Shown in pieces: positions 42,989 to 50,193 of a stretch of 54,440 bases of DNA. The stretch is from a virus, in IMG/VR virus record IMGVR_UViG_3300022602_000130, positions 1-54,440 of that record. One strand, given 5' to 3'. The notes beneath the pieces are model-generated. The model did no database searches. It saw nothing but the letters and a program-made list of their open reading frames with translations, and was not told where the DNA came from. A program made the translations under genes and the position numbers. Numbering within the stretch: the stretch's first letter is position 1; each line of letters starts with the position of its first letter.

Positions 42989-43429
42989 ATGAGTAACCTT
43001 CTACAGGTCTTCGACCAAAAACTTTTTGATAACCTTCACCGTACATCTATTGGATTTGAGCGTATTTTTGATGATATGCTTCGTGTGAATAGTATCAATG
43101 TTCAGCAAAGTTATCCACCATACAACATTATCCGCAATAGTGAAACCAATTACCAAATTGAAATTGCGGTAAGTGGATTTAGCGATGATGATATTGACAT
43201 CACGCTTAAGGATAACCAACTTGTAATTACAGGTGAAATTAAGAGCGACGATACCAAGGAATTTGTATTCCGTGGTATTGCAAGTCGCAAGTTCATCCGT
43301 ACATTCTCACTTGCTGACAATATGGAAGTTAAGACTGCAAAGATGCAAAACGGCTTGCTTGTTGTTGATTTGGAATTTCATATTCCAGAGGAACAAAAGC
43401 CAAAGAAAATTGCTATTGCAAAATCCTAA
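42989..43429 (+). CDS. Small heat-shock protein (Hsp20/IbpA family)
   Basis: A 146-residue protein. The alpha-crystallin domain spans about 35-130: YPPYNIIRNSETNYQIEIAV, then DDIDITLKDNQLVITGE, and F-I-R-T-F-S-L with G-L-L-V-V-D-L near the end. The Ile-x-Ile tail (IAIAK) matches the oligomer contact. It holds unfolded proteins for refolding. Hsp20 genes occur in T4-like marine phages. It has its own promoter, AAAGGAG and a terminator-like hairpin, so it is a single-gene unit. ClpS follows. Confidence 0.93.
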   Translation: MSNLLQVFDQKLFDNLHRTSIGFERIFDDMLRVNSINVQQSYPPYNIIRNSETNYQIEIAVSGFSDDDIDITLKDNQLVITGEIKSDDTKEFVFRGIASRKFIRTFSLADNMEVKTAKMQNGLLVVDLEFHIPEEQKPKKIAIAKS

Positions 43430-43450
43430 AAACTATGATACTATAAAATC

Positions 43451-43473
43451 ACAGTGGGCATTCCGCCCACTGT
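43451..43473 (+). terminator. Terminator-like hairpin after hsp20
   Basis: ACAGTGGGC (43451-43459) pairs perfectly with GCCCACTGT (43465-43473). There is no T run; instead a late-type motif (GTTAAATA, 43474-43481) follows directly. Confidence 0.75.
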
Positions 43474-43481
43474 GTTAAATA
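43474..43481 (+). promoter_or_regulatory. Late-type promoter motif, near-leaderless placement
   Basis: GTTAAATA ends 7 nt before ATG 43488 and 4 nt before the overlapping ATG 43485. No ribosome binding site fits between, so the clpS transcript is probably leaderless. Confidence 0.5.
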
Positions 43482-43487
43482 TAAATG

Positions 43488-43811
43488 ATGGCAAAAATGA
43501 GCACAGAAGTAGAAACACGTTCTAAAGTTAAAATTGCACCACGCAATGACTTAACCGCACCGCCAAAATATAAAGTCATTTTCATGAATGACAATGTAAC
43601 ATCTGTTGATTTTGTAATCGCGGTTTTACAAGAAATTTTTGAACATAATTATGATACTGCTTTTGAATTGACTCAAAAAATTCATAATGAAGGCAGTGCA
43701 AGTGTTGCAGTTTTACCATTTGAAATTGCAGAAAGCAAAGCAGTAGAAACTACTATACTTGCTCGCACTAACAGCTTTCCACTTAATGTAAAGATTGAAC
43801 CTGAATCTTAA
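43488..43811 (+). CDS. clpS: ClpS adaptor of the ClpAP protease
   Basis: A 107-residue protein (108 if ATG 43485 is used). YKVIFMNDNVTSVDFVIAVL contains the N-D pocket residues. KIHNEGSASVAV has the pocket His, and PLNVKIEPE is the final strand. This is ClpS from core to end, with a normal disordered N-terminus of about 25 residues. ClpS steers ClpAP toward N-degron substrates and away from ssrA-tagged ones. Together with the phage tmRNA this may retune host proteolysis. The hairpin upstream and the near-leaderless start are discussed separately. Confidence 0.92.
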   Translation: MAKMSTEVETRSKVKIAPRNDLTAPPKYKVIFMNDNVTSVDFVIAVLQEIFEHNYDTAFELTQKIHNEGSASVAVLPFEIAESKAVETTILARTNSFPLNVKIEPES

Positions 43812-44584
43812 ACTTTAATTAGTTTTGGAAAGTAAACGCTTCCAATACCTTCTTCGGGACGACCGCGTGGGTGGCAAATATAACGAATACCATCCACTGT
43901 TTCGTCAATTTCAGTATGTTCGTGACCAAAACACCAAGCTTTAATCTTGTGATTAGTATTAGCTAATAACACAGTTTGCATCAAACTATTTCCACTGCGT
44001 CCTAAATGTCGCTTGTCCATATCATCTGGAACAAAGCGGAATCGTCTTAACGGTGCAGTATGCGTCACTACAACAATATTGGTAATTCGTGGATCATCAT
44101 TGAACGTTTCTACTTGGCTATATAAATTTCTGGCTTCAATTTTTGCAATAGCCATTATCTCTGCCATTTTATCTTCATTATAGCCATTAGCTACCAAGTA
44201 GTCCCAACATTCTACAACCGATGTTTCTGGCATACCAAAATCATATGTCCACCAACCATTGCAGCCAACAAACGCAGTATCATCTAAAATAATAACATTT
44301 TTATGTAAAAATGTAATGTTATTATGTTGATTTATTTTTTCTTGAAATTCTGCACAGTGTTTATGCAAATGCGGCTGATAGCCATGTTCGTGGTTGCCAT
44401 CTACAAAAACAACATGGCGATAATGTTTGCTAATTTCAATTAGCTTTTTGTAACTATAATCCCAATCGTTGCTGATATCACCAGCAACTACTGCTACTAA
44501 ACTTGTGCCTAACCCTTCCCATTTAAGGTTTTGTTCTGGTGGCCAAAAATTTTCGTGCAAATCGGATATTAAATCAAAGTGCAT
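43808..44584 (-). CDS. Calcineurin-like metallophosphoesterase
   Basis: A 258-residue protein. Metal-binding motifs are in order: DLISDLHEN (D-x-H) near residue 4, VVAGDISND (G-D) near 33, FVDGNHEHGY (GNHE) near 60, VVTHTAP (H) near 172 and CFGHEHTE (GHxH) near 218. It hydrolyses a phosphate ester; the substrate may be a nucleotide, an RNA end or a phosphoprotein. It overlaps the clpS end by 4 bases and is divergent from the next gene. Confidence 0.87.
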   Translation of the reverse strand: MHFDLISDLHENFWPPEQNLKWEGLGTSLVAVVAGDISNDWDYSYKKLIEISKHYRHVVFVDGNHEHGYQPHLHKHCAEFQEKINQHNNITFLHKNVIILDDTAFVGCNGWWTYDFGMPETSVVECWDYLVANGYNEDKMAEIMAIAKIEARNLYSQVETFNDDPRITNIVVVTHTAPLRRFRFVPDDMDKRHLGRSGNSLMQTVLLANTNHKIKAWCFGHEHTEIDETVDGIRYICHPRGRPEEGIGSVYFPKLIKV

Positions 44585-44590
44585 TTTTTA

Positions 44591-44618
44591 TTGCTTTCCA
44601 ATAATAATTATATATAAT
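44591..44618 (+). promoter_or_regulatory. Promoter with leaderless placement
   Basis: TATAAT (44613-44618) ends 7 nt before ATG 44625. The -35 is TTGCTT (44591-44596) with a 16-bp spacer. Confidence 0.65.
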
Positions 44619-44624
44619 TATGAC

Positions 44625-44993
44625 ATGAACATAATTTTTAATCAACAAATCGCAGACGATCTGCGTGAAAAATATGTAATTTTAGAATTAGATACAGTTA
44701 TGCAACCTGCATTGACTGAACCACTTAAGCTACATGCTCTCGTGGAAATTGCTGTAAATGATATTCCAACTATAAATTTTTTCCGCGAAATGCACAGCGA
44801 CATGATTACTGCCTATAAAAGCGGCAATTGGACCCGTGCTATTGAATTGGCAAGCGGATTGCTTGGACAATTTAATGGAGAAATTGACGAATTTTATAAT
44901 TTAGTTATTGACTTTTGCCAGGAATCTGCTAAATTAAATAGAACTTGGGATGGCATTAAGCACACAATCCCAAAAGAGGAAGTTGGAAAATGA
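44625..44993 (+). CDS. Phage protein of unknown function
   Basis: A 122-residue soluble helical protein (ITAYKSGNWTRAIELASGLL). The -10 box 7 nt upstream fixes the start; upstream in-frame starts lie inside the divergent gene. Its TGA overlaps the ATG of the His-rich peptide gene, so the two are coupled. I recall similar 120-residue unknowns in T4-like phages. Confidence 0.7.
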   Translation: MNIIFNQQIADDLREKYVILELDTVMQPALTEPLKLHALVEIAVNDIPTINFFREMHSDMITAYKSGNWTRAIELASGLLGQFNGEIDEFYNLVIDFCQESAKLNRTWDGIKHTIPKEEVGK

Positions 44994-45163
44994 AAAAAAT
45001 CGCATTGGTATTGGCAATATTACTGGCAAGTGGTTCTGCGTATGCAGATAGCGTTCCGCTGCCGCCACATAAGCATGATGGTCATCATCACAAGCACCAT
45101 CATAAGCATCATGGTCATCATCACAAGCACCACAAGCATCACAAGAAAGTGGTTGCTAACTAA
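44990..45163 (+). CDS. His-rich secreted peptide
   Basis: A 57-residue protein. Residues 1-19 (MKKIALVLAILLASGSAYA) are a clean Sec signal peptide with AYA cleavage. The mature 38 residues contain 17 His, arranged in groups of two or three separated by Lys or Gly, with a short Pro-rich start and the tail VVAN. Such a composition binds Zn, Ni, Cu or haem in the periplasm. The start is coupled by ATGA to the previous gene. The repeats could expand by slippage. Function unknown. Confidence 0.8.
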   Translation: MKKIALVLAILLASGSAYADSVPLPPHKHDGHHHKHHHKHHGHHHKHHKHHKKVVAN

Positions 45164-45171
45164 TTTAATAG

Positions 45172-45253
45172 GCTGGGTTGGCACAGCGGCGACTGCACCT
45201 CTTTTGTAAGGAGGAATACCACATCGGGAGTTCGAGTCTCTCACCCAGCACCA
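45172..45253 (+). tRNA. tRNA-Thr(UGU), CCA encoded
   Basis: Acceptor GCTGGGT (45172-45178) pairs with ACCCAGC (45243-45249), then ACCA. The anticodon stem CCTCT / GGAGG encloses TTTGTAA, anticodon TGT (45205-45207). The T arm is GGGAG-TTCGAGT-CTCTC. The D stem is short (GCA/TGC), and the variable region of about 11 nt is longer than usual for Thr. It reads ACA codons, which are frequent in this genome. Confidence 0.8.
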
Positions 45254-45269
45254 TCTTTTAGGAACGCAA

Positions 45270-46055
45270 ATGAAACATTACTATTTTATGGATTGTAAGT
45301 TAAATCGTTACCTTCGGCAGAAGTTTGGCATTGAAAAGCCATATGCGCTTGAATGGGGTGGTTGGGATAAGTGGAATGCTGAACTGAAAGTATCAAAGCC
45401 ACTTGCTTACTTTTTAACTGAAACTGTTCCACACTTTTTAGATGATGTTCATTATAGCATAACTGAAACTTGGAATAAACCAAAACGCTATATCCGCAAT
45501 CGTTTTATTGACAGGTTGCATATGCTGCCTACTGGACTTGAAAAGGGTGTATGGTGGGATTGTGATAGTCGTTTAGAAGGCGCGCTTCGTCAATTGATTA
45601 TTGACTTTGTTGAGATTGAACTTGCCCACATGCACGATTGGAAGCGTGAAATGAAGTGGGTCAACGGTCGTTGTCCAGAAGCAGGTTTGGGTTATCTTGG
45701 TTGGGCAAAAGAACTCAAATATGATGAAAATAGTGGCAGTTCAGAAGGCGACAAGTATTATGGTAAGCCTACACAACAATCTATTGATAGTATTAAAATA
45801 GCGCAAATCTATGATTGGTGCAAGAACATTCGTCCAAATCGTCCTGATGCAATGGATGTTAGCGGTTGGAGTGCACATTGTGATGCACTTCGTGATGAAG
45901 GTGTTGGATTTTTTTCACAACCAAAAACCGCAGAAGAACGCAAGCGTGGCGATAAAGCACTTAAACTTCTTCGTAAAATTGAAGCAGATTATGATCGTGA
46001 AGATACAGAAATGTATATTCGCATTATTAAAGTTCGTAAGGCACTGTGGACTTAA
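45270..46055 (+). CDS. Conserved phage protein of unknown function
   Basis: A 261-residue protein with AGGAACGC before its start. It is rich in Trp and charged residues (LEWGGWDKWNAELK, YIRNRFIDRLHMLPTGLEKG). I recall homologues in many phages as conserved unknowns. It follows the tRNA gene by 16 bp. The protein is probably soluble, and its even composition gives no hint of function. Confidence 0.75.
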   Translation: MKHYYFMDCKLNRYLRQKFGIEKPYALEWGGWDKWNAELKVSKPLAYFLTETVPHFLDDVHYSITETWNKPKRYIRNRFIDRLHMLPTGLEKGVWWDCDSRLEGALRQLIIDFVEIELAHMHDWKREMKWVNGRCPEAGLGYLGWAKELKYDENSGSSEGDKYYGKPTQQSIDSIKIAQIYDWCKNIRPNRPDAMDVSGWSAHCDALRDEGVGFFSQPKTAEERKRGDKALKLLRKIEADYDREDTEMYIRIIKVRKALWT

Positions 46056-46058
46056 ATA
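46053..46058 (+). promoter_or_regulatory. Late-type TAAATA motif, near-leaderless placement
   Basis: TAAATA overlaps the stop of the preceding gene and ends 5 nt before ATG 46063. No ribosome binding site is visible. Confidence 0.45.
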
Positions 46059-46062
46059 GTAG

Positions 46063-46209
46063 ATGAAATCAACCGCACGGCATGTAGGCAGCGTAAATCT
46101 ACGAGGCAAAAAATATAAACTATTAAGTTGCGGTTGCTGTGAGGCACAGAACTTTAAAGATCGTGAGTTGAAACGCGAACATCTTAAACAAATAAAAGAA
46201 AGTTATTAA
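46063..46209 (+). CDS. Small basic Cys-containing protein
   Basis: A 48-residue protein, basic, with the block KKYKLLSCGCCEAQNFKD near residues 16-33. Three Cys close together (C-G-C-C) suggest metal binding or a redox site. I recall short phage proteins with the same C-G-C-C pattern. It starts 8 nt after the previous stop with a TAAATA motif, and ends just before the structured RNA. Confidence 0.6.
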   Translation: MKSTARHVGSVNLRGKKYKLLSCGCCEAQNFKDRELKREHLKQIKESY

Positions 46210-46212
46210 GGA

Positions 46213-46414
46213 TTTTTAACGGCGGCACGGCTGTGCTAAAAGGTTGGAGCGAGTATAACTAAAAACCGAATGTGAGGGATGCATACCGAGATCAACGGGC
46301 TGGACAGGTGAGAGACCTGTGCAAGGTAATGGTAACTGTGATGGGCAGTTGAAAACCCGAAAACTATTGGCCAAACTAAAACCATCGTGGGGATAGCAAC
46401 CCACCCGTTAAAAA
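46213..46414 (+). ncRNA. Candidate structured RNA of unknown class
   Basis: A 202-nt gene-free stretch closed by a 10-bp stem: TTTTTAACGG (46213-46222) with CCGTTAAAAA (46405-46414). Inside are hairpins GCAC/GTGC (46225-46236), ACAGGT-GAGAG-ACCTGT (46304-46320), AACTG/CAGTT (46334-46350), GTGGG/CCCAC (46387-46404), and the self-complementary TTGGCCAA (46367-46374). It does not match tRNA, 6S, RNase P, or a riboswitch I know. The following gene has its own promoter (46421), so this is unlikely to be its leader. The strand is assumed from the flanking genes. Confidence 0.65.
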
Positions 46415-46420
46415 AACTAC

Positions 46421-46449
46421 TTGACAAGACCACGACTATATAGTATATT
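46421..46449 (+). promoter_or_regulatory. Sigma70-type promoter
   Basis: TTGACA (46421-46426), 17 bp, TATATT (46444-46449). The leader carries GGAG before ATG 46474. Confidence 0.85.
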
Positions 46450-46473
46450 AAGAAAATAACATGGAGTTGGGAA

Positions 46474-46671
46474 ATGTCAATGCTTATTATGGGCTATCGT
46501 GGAACTGTTGAGTGGAGCAAGGTTCGTGCTGCTATAAAGCGTTGCACCGAAATGACTGCTCCAGATATTGAAAAACTTGTCAAAAATGTCAAGGATGGTA
46601 AAACTGAAACTATTCCTACTGACCATACTTTGTATGAAGACCTAAAAGAACTTGGTTTGCTAATCAAGTAA
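46474..46671 (+). CDS. Small phage protein of unknown function
   Basis: A 65-residue helical protein (WSKVRAAIKRCTEMTAPDIE, then YEDLKELGLLIK). Start supported by GGAG 8 nt upstream and a consensus promoter. Followed by a 15-bp inverted repeat. It is a separately regulated single-gene unit. No family recognised. Confidence 0.65.
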   Translation: MSMLIMGYRGTVEWSKVRAAIKRCTEMTAPDIEKLVKNVKDGKTETIPTDHTLYEDLKELGLLIK

Positions 46672-46677
46672 AAAATA

Positions 46678-46715
46678 CCCACTTTTACCTAAATATTATA
46701 TTAGGTAAAGGTGGG
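46678..46715. terminator. Strong inverted repeat with a late-type motif at its apex
   Basis: Arms 46678-46692 and 46701-46715 (CCCACTTTTACCTAA / TTAGGTAAAGGTGGG) pair over 15 bp with one G-T. The loop is 8 nt. The late-type motif CCTAAATA (46688-46695) straddles arm and loop. It could end the upstream transcript and also carry the promoter of the next gene at 46721. Confidence 0.7.
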
Positions 46716-46720
46716 ATTTA

Positions 46721-47419
46721 ATGATTTCTGGTGATTATTGGCTAAAATTACAACCCGTTGCTGATCCAGCAAGATGGTTGGAACAGGCTCAAGCCAAAGT
46801 GGATATTATTCAGAAACTATTTTCTGGTTTGTATATTCAACCAAAGACGCTACTTTTTACTCATTTTAATCCAGTTGTTTTACTATTAGAAAAAACATAT
46901 AGCTGCACTGTTATTGGTGAACAAGCATTAAAATATGCTTATCAAAGCAGCAGCACATTTGTAGACGATATTACACAAGTGCAAGCACCAGTTGATGTTA
47001 CAATAGCACTTGATGAATATTTTACCTATGCTGAAACAGAAAATGACCAGCGTGATTTGTTGGGAGATATTAAATCTGTAACTCATGGTTATCTTATTAC
47101 CAGTTTACAAGATTATAAAAATAATGCCCCACATAAACGCAATCATGTTGAAAGTGGTGTTTATGGCGATACTATCGTGGTTGAACAAAGCCAAACTGAC
47201 AAAAATAATAAGCAGAATTGGCTTAGTCATATATACTTTATAGAAAACAACCGCGATTTAACAATTGTTGGTCCAGTAAATCGTCGCACTATGTATTTTA
47301 AGCAGCTTGCCAAATACAGCAGCGATCTTAATGGCACTGATTATGTAATCCAAAAAAACTTGTTATATCGTGGTTTTTTCAAAAGAAATTACGAACATAT
47401 AATTACCGTCAAGTTTTAA
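46721..47419 (+). CDS. Conserved phage protein, possibly methyltransferase-fold
   Basis: A 232-residue alpha/beta protein. KTLLFTHFNPVVLLLEKTYS and VDVTIALDEYFTYAETENDQ are spaced like the first and second strands of a Rossmann-type fold, but no glycine-rich S-adenosylmethionine loop is clear. It ends GFFKRNYEHIITVKF. It precedes a fibre protein under a late-type motif, with GGTGGG as ribosome binding site. I treat it as a T4-like conserved unknown, probably needed in assembly. Confidence 0.6.
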   Translation: MISGDYWLKLQPVADPARWLEQAQAKVDIIQKLFSGLYIQPKTLLFTHFNPVVLLLEKTYSCTVIGEQALKYAYQSSSTFVDDITQVQAPVDVTIALDEYFTYAETENDQRDLLGDIKSVTHGYLITSLQDYKNNAPHKRNHVESGVYGDTIVVEQSQTDKNNKQNWLSHIYFIENNRDLTIVGPVNRRTMYFKQLAKYSSDLNGTDYVIQKNLLYRGFFKRNYEHIITVKF

Positions 47420-47428
47420 GGATTCGTC

Positions 47429-48616
47429 TTGGTCGATATCAATATAGAAGATGCCATCGCTGCCAGCCTGCGTGGTGCAGTAGAAAACTACTTGCAAAGT
47501 GCTGACCTTAATCAAATTATTGCTGATACACTGCAAAAGCAGATTAGTAATGTTGTATTAAATCTCACGGGTAGGGTTTATAATGATTTAATCTCTAAGC
47601 GTGATTTAAGTGATGAAGTATCACAGTTAATCAATGGTATATTACGAGACCAGTTGTTAGAAGTAGGCAGTAAAAAAGTAATAGAAATTCTACAACAACC
47701 AGAAATGAATCGCATTATTACAACAAGTGTTCAAAGCGAAGTTCATCGTGTTGCTGGCAGCTATGATTTTCCACCTAACAGTATTCCATTTAATAGCATA
47801 AAAATGGATGGTTATGAATTTAACGCAGCCTGGATCAACAACGGCATCCATAACAATTTTAATAGCACTGGTATTAGTGATACTGCATCTAAAGTGCAAC
47901 TTCAAGTAACCGATGAAGGTATTATTACTACAAACAATATATCCGCAGATAATTTGCTGATTGAAAACAGCACCTTTCTTAACAATGTAGTAATTGATGG
48001 TTCAATTACATTAAATGGAAGTATTGAGAATAGTCTTTCACTAAACCAATATGTTTCAAGCATAGCAAACGATATAAGTCTAACAAATATTGCACAAGCC
48101 AATACTAATGATATTGATATTAGTTCTCGTAGTATTGTTGTTGGCGACAAAGTAGTTTTAAGTAATGATACGCTTGGACCACAAATTATCAATAGTAATC
48201 TTCGCAAGGTTGGTAACCTTAATGAACTTACTGTCAGTGGTCAAGCTATTATTCACGAAACACTTGTTGTTACTGATAGTAAAGTTGGTATCAATACAGA
48301 AAGTGCAAGTGGTGCATTAAGCGTTTGGGATGAAGATAGTGAATTTACCTTAGTAAAACATAGCCCCAAAACTATGTATGCTGGCAGCACTCGTATAACA
48401 GATGTTATTCTTGGTAGCAATAATCAAGAACAGATTGGTTTACGCACCAGCGGAATTATAGAATTAAATGGTCCAGTTAGATTTGGTGGATTACTAATAA
48501 GCATTGTAGATGGTATCCCAGAACGAGTTGGCGAACCTGGTGAAATCGCAATATTACGCGATGGTAGTGCTATATACAGATGTCAAGGTCAAACTACGTG
48601 GGGAAAAATTCTATAA
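47429..48616 (+). CDS. Tail-fibre/virion protein
   Basis: A 395-residue protein from a TTG start with AAGGA 8 nt upstream. The N-terminal 110 residues are helical, and the rest is a repetitive beta structure (GSITLNGSIENSLSLNQ). SKVGINTESASGALSVWDED near residue 285 is a familiar phage fibre motif, and GEIAILRDGSAIYRCQGQT near the end is a fibre-tip module. Likely a distal fibre or fibre-attachment protein. Coupled by TAATG to the next small gene. Confidence 0.78.
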   Translation: MVDINIEDAIAASLRGAVENYLQSADLNQIIADTLQKQISNVVLNLTGRVYNDLISKRDLSDEVSQLINGILRDQLLEVGSKKVIEILQQPEMNRIITTSVQSEVHRVAGSYDFPPNSIPFNSIKMDGYEFNAAWINNGIHNNFNSTGISDTASKVQLQVTDEGIITTNNISADNLLIENSTFLNNVVIDGSITLNGSIENSLSLNQYVSSIANDISLTNIAQANTNDIDISSRSIVVGDKVVLSNDTLGPQIINSNLRKVGNLNELTVSGQAIIHETLVVTDSKVGINTESASGALSVWDEDSEFTLVKHSPKTMYAGSTRITDVILGSNNQEQIGLRTSGIIELNGPVRFGGLLISIVDGIPERVGEPGEIAILRDGSAIYRCQGQTTWGKIL

Positions 48617-48723
48617 TGCGCATTTTTAAATGGATTCGCAATTTTTTTGATGATATAGTATACAAATATAAACGCCGCAAGTTGCTTAAAGAATTGCGCA
48701 AGCGCGATCCGTTTATATATTGA
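48616..48723 (+). CDS. Tiny basic phage protein
   Basis: A 35-residue, strongly basic and aromatic peptide (MRIFKWIRNFFDDIVYKYKR, ending LRKRDPFIY). The ATG overlaps the previous stop. I recall near-identical short proteins with the ending R-K-x-D-P-F-I-Y in T4-like marine phages. The amphipathic start may bind membranes. Too short for automated gene calling. Confidence 0.65.
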   Translation: MRIFKWIRNFFDDIVYKYKRRKLLKELRKRDPFIY

Positions 48724-48729
48724 GAAAAT

Positions 48730-50193
48730 ATGATATTAGGTATCAATGCTAATAATCATGATGCAAGCGTTGCTCTTGTTGATGGGTCTGATATTCTGTT
48801 TGCAGGTCACGCTGAACGGTATAGCAGAGTAAAAAACGATCCACATCTTAATGATGCGTTGATTGATGATGCACTTCAATATGGTATACCCACCCAAATT
48901 TTATGGTATGAACAACCATGGAAGCATACCGTTCGTAATCTTGTGAGTGGTCAAAGACCACTACATTACAATATAAAAAAATATTTAAAAAAATATGGGT
49001 TAGATAATATACCCGTCAAAACTACGCCACATCATGGTGCACATGCTGCAATGGGCTATTATACCAGTGGATTTAGTGATGCTGCTATCGTTGTCATTGA
49101 TGCTATCGGAGAATTAGAATGCACTTCAATTTGGCGTGGACATGCTGACAAAATAGACAAAGTTTGGAGCAGTTACTATCCAGAAAGCATTGGTCTATTT
49201 TATAGTGCTATTACTGATTATCTTGGTTTTAAACCAAATGAAGAAGAATATATTGTCATGGGTATGGCAGCATTTGGTAAGCCAAAACATGTTGATGCAT
49301 TAAAACAGGATTTCTTTACAAGTTGGAAGTCATCAGATATTGGATTTCTACATAATTTGCATCGTGGTATGAAGTGGTATATGCGTCCACGGCAAGAAGG
49401 TTGGTTAGATGAAGACCTTGCAGCGAGTGCACAAGCAATTTATGAATCTTATCTGTCTGATATAGTTGATTATGCAATTAAAATAACAGGTAGTAAAAAT
49501 ATAATTCTTGCTGGTGGATGTGCATTAAATTGTGTCGCAAATAGCAATATTAAGATATCTAATAAAATTAAAAAAATATGGATTCCACCAAATCCTGGCG
49601 ACAGTGGTTTAAGTTTAGGTGCAATCGCTTACCATACCAAGCAACTAATTCATTTAGACCATGCTTTCCTTGGACATAACATTGATCGCAAAGTGGACAT
49701 TCGTGCAGTTGTTGAAGCATTAGAATCAGGTCAAGTTGTAGGTATTGCAAATGGTCGTGCTGAGTTTGGACCACGAGCGTTAGGCAATCGTTCATTACTT
49801 GCTGATCCTCGTGGTGAGAATGTAAAAGATCGCGTAAACGCAATTAAAAAACGCGAACCATTTCGTCCGTTTGCTCCTATTATACGAAAAAGTTTCTTTA
49901 GTTTATATTTTCATAGCAGTATAAGAACTAATCAAGATTACATGCAATATGCTGATACTTGTATTAAACCTGGTGAATTTCCTGCAATATGCCACATTGA
50001 TGAAACCAGCCGTGTGCAAACAATTGATCAGCTTTCGCCAAGTATTACTGTCAAGATATTAGAAGCATGGTATTTGCGAACTCGCTGTCCAATGTTGCTT
50101 AACACAAGTCTTAATATCAAAGGTGAACCATTGGTGAATACTTGGGCAGATGCTGAACGATTTAGTCAATTACATAATGTGGCGGTATTCTAA
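48730..50193 (+). CDS. NodU/TobZ-family carbamoyltransferase
   Basis: A 487-residue protein. An N-terminal Kae1-like ATPase fold has ILGINANNHDASVALVDG at 2-19, the iron-binding HHGAHA near 101-106, FYSAITDYLGF and ILAGGCALNCVAN. A C-terminal YrdC-like part has GRAEFGPRALGNRSLLADP, EPFRPFAPII and LLNTSLNIKGEPLV. It transfers carbamoyl from carbamoyl phosphate to a hydroxyl via carbamoyl-adenylate. It is shorter than NodU by about 70 residues. Targets might be a sugar on surface glycan or a hydroxymethylated base in phage DNA. The SGNH gene that follows is coupled. Confidence 0.88.
   Translation: MILGINANNHDASVALVDGSDILFAGHAERYSRVKNDPHLNDALIDDALQYGIPTQILWYEQPWKHTVRNLVSGQRPLHYNIKKYLKKYGLDNIPVKTTPHHGAHAAMGYYTSGFSDAAIVVIDAIGELECTSIWRGHADKIDKVWSSYYPESIGLFYSAITDYLGFKPNEEEYIVMGMAAFGKPKHVDALKQDFFTSWKSSDIGFLHNLHRGMKWYMRPRQEGWLDEDLAASAQAIYESYLSDIVDYAIKITGSKNIILAGGCALNCVANSNIKISNKIKKIWIPPNPGDSGLSLGAIAYHTKQLIHLDHAFLGHNIDRKVDIRAVVEALESGQVVGIANGRAEFGPRALGNRSLLADPRGENVKDRVNAIKKREPFRPFAPIIRKSFFSLYFHSSIRTNQDYMQYADTCIKPGEFPAICHIDETSRVQTIDQLSPSITVKILEAWYLRTRCPMLLNTSLNIKGEPLVNTWADAERFSQLHNVAVF

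Noticed and set aside
46213-46414. Riboswitch, group I intron, RNase P or 6S RNA
   Set aside because: I looked for the conserved cores of these classes and found none. The following gene has its own promoter beyond the structure, so a leader riboswitch is unlikely.
46216-46433. Minus-strand ORFs over the structured region
   Set aside because: Composition is unlike phage proteins, and the region is better explained by RNA stems.
48730-50193. Firm assignment of the carbamoyltransferase to DNA hypermodification
   Set aside because: No gene for 5-hydroxymethyl bases is present in this window, so the DNA target is kept only as an alternative.
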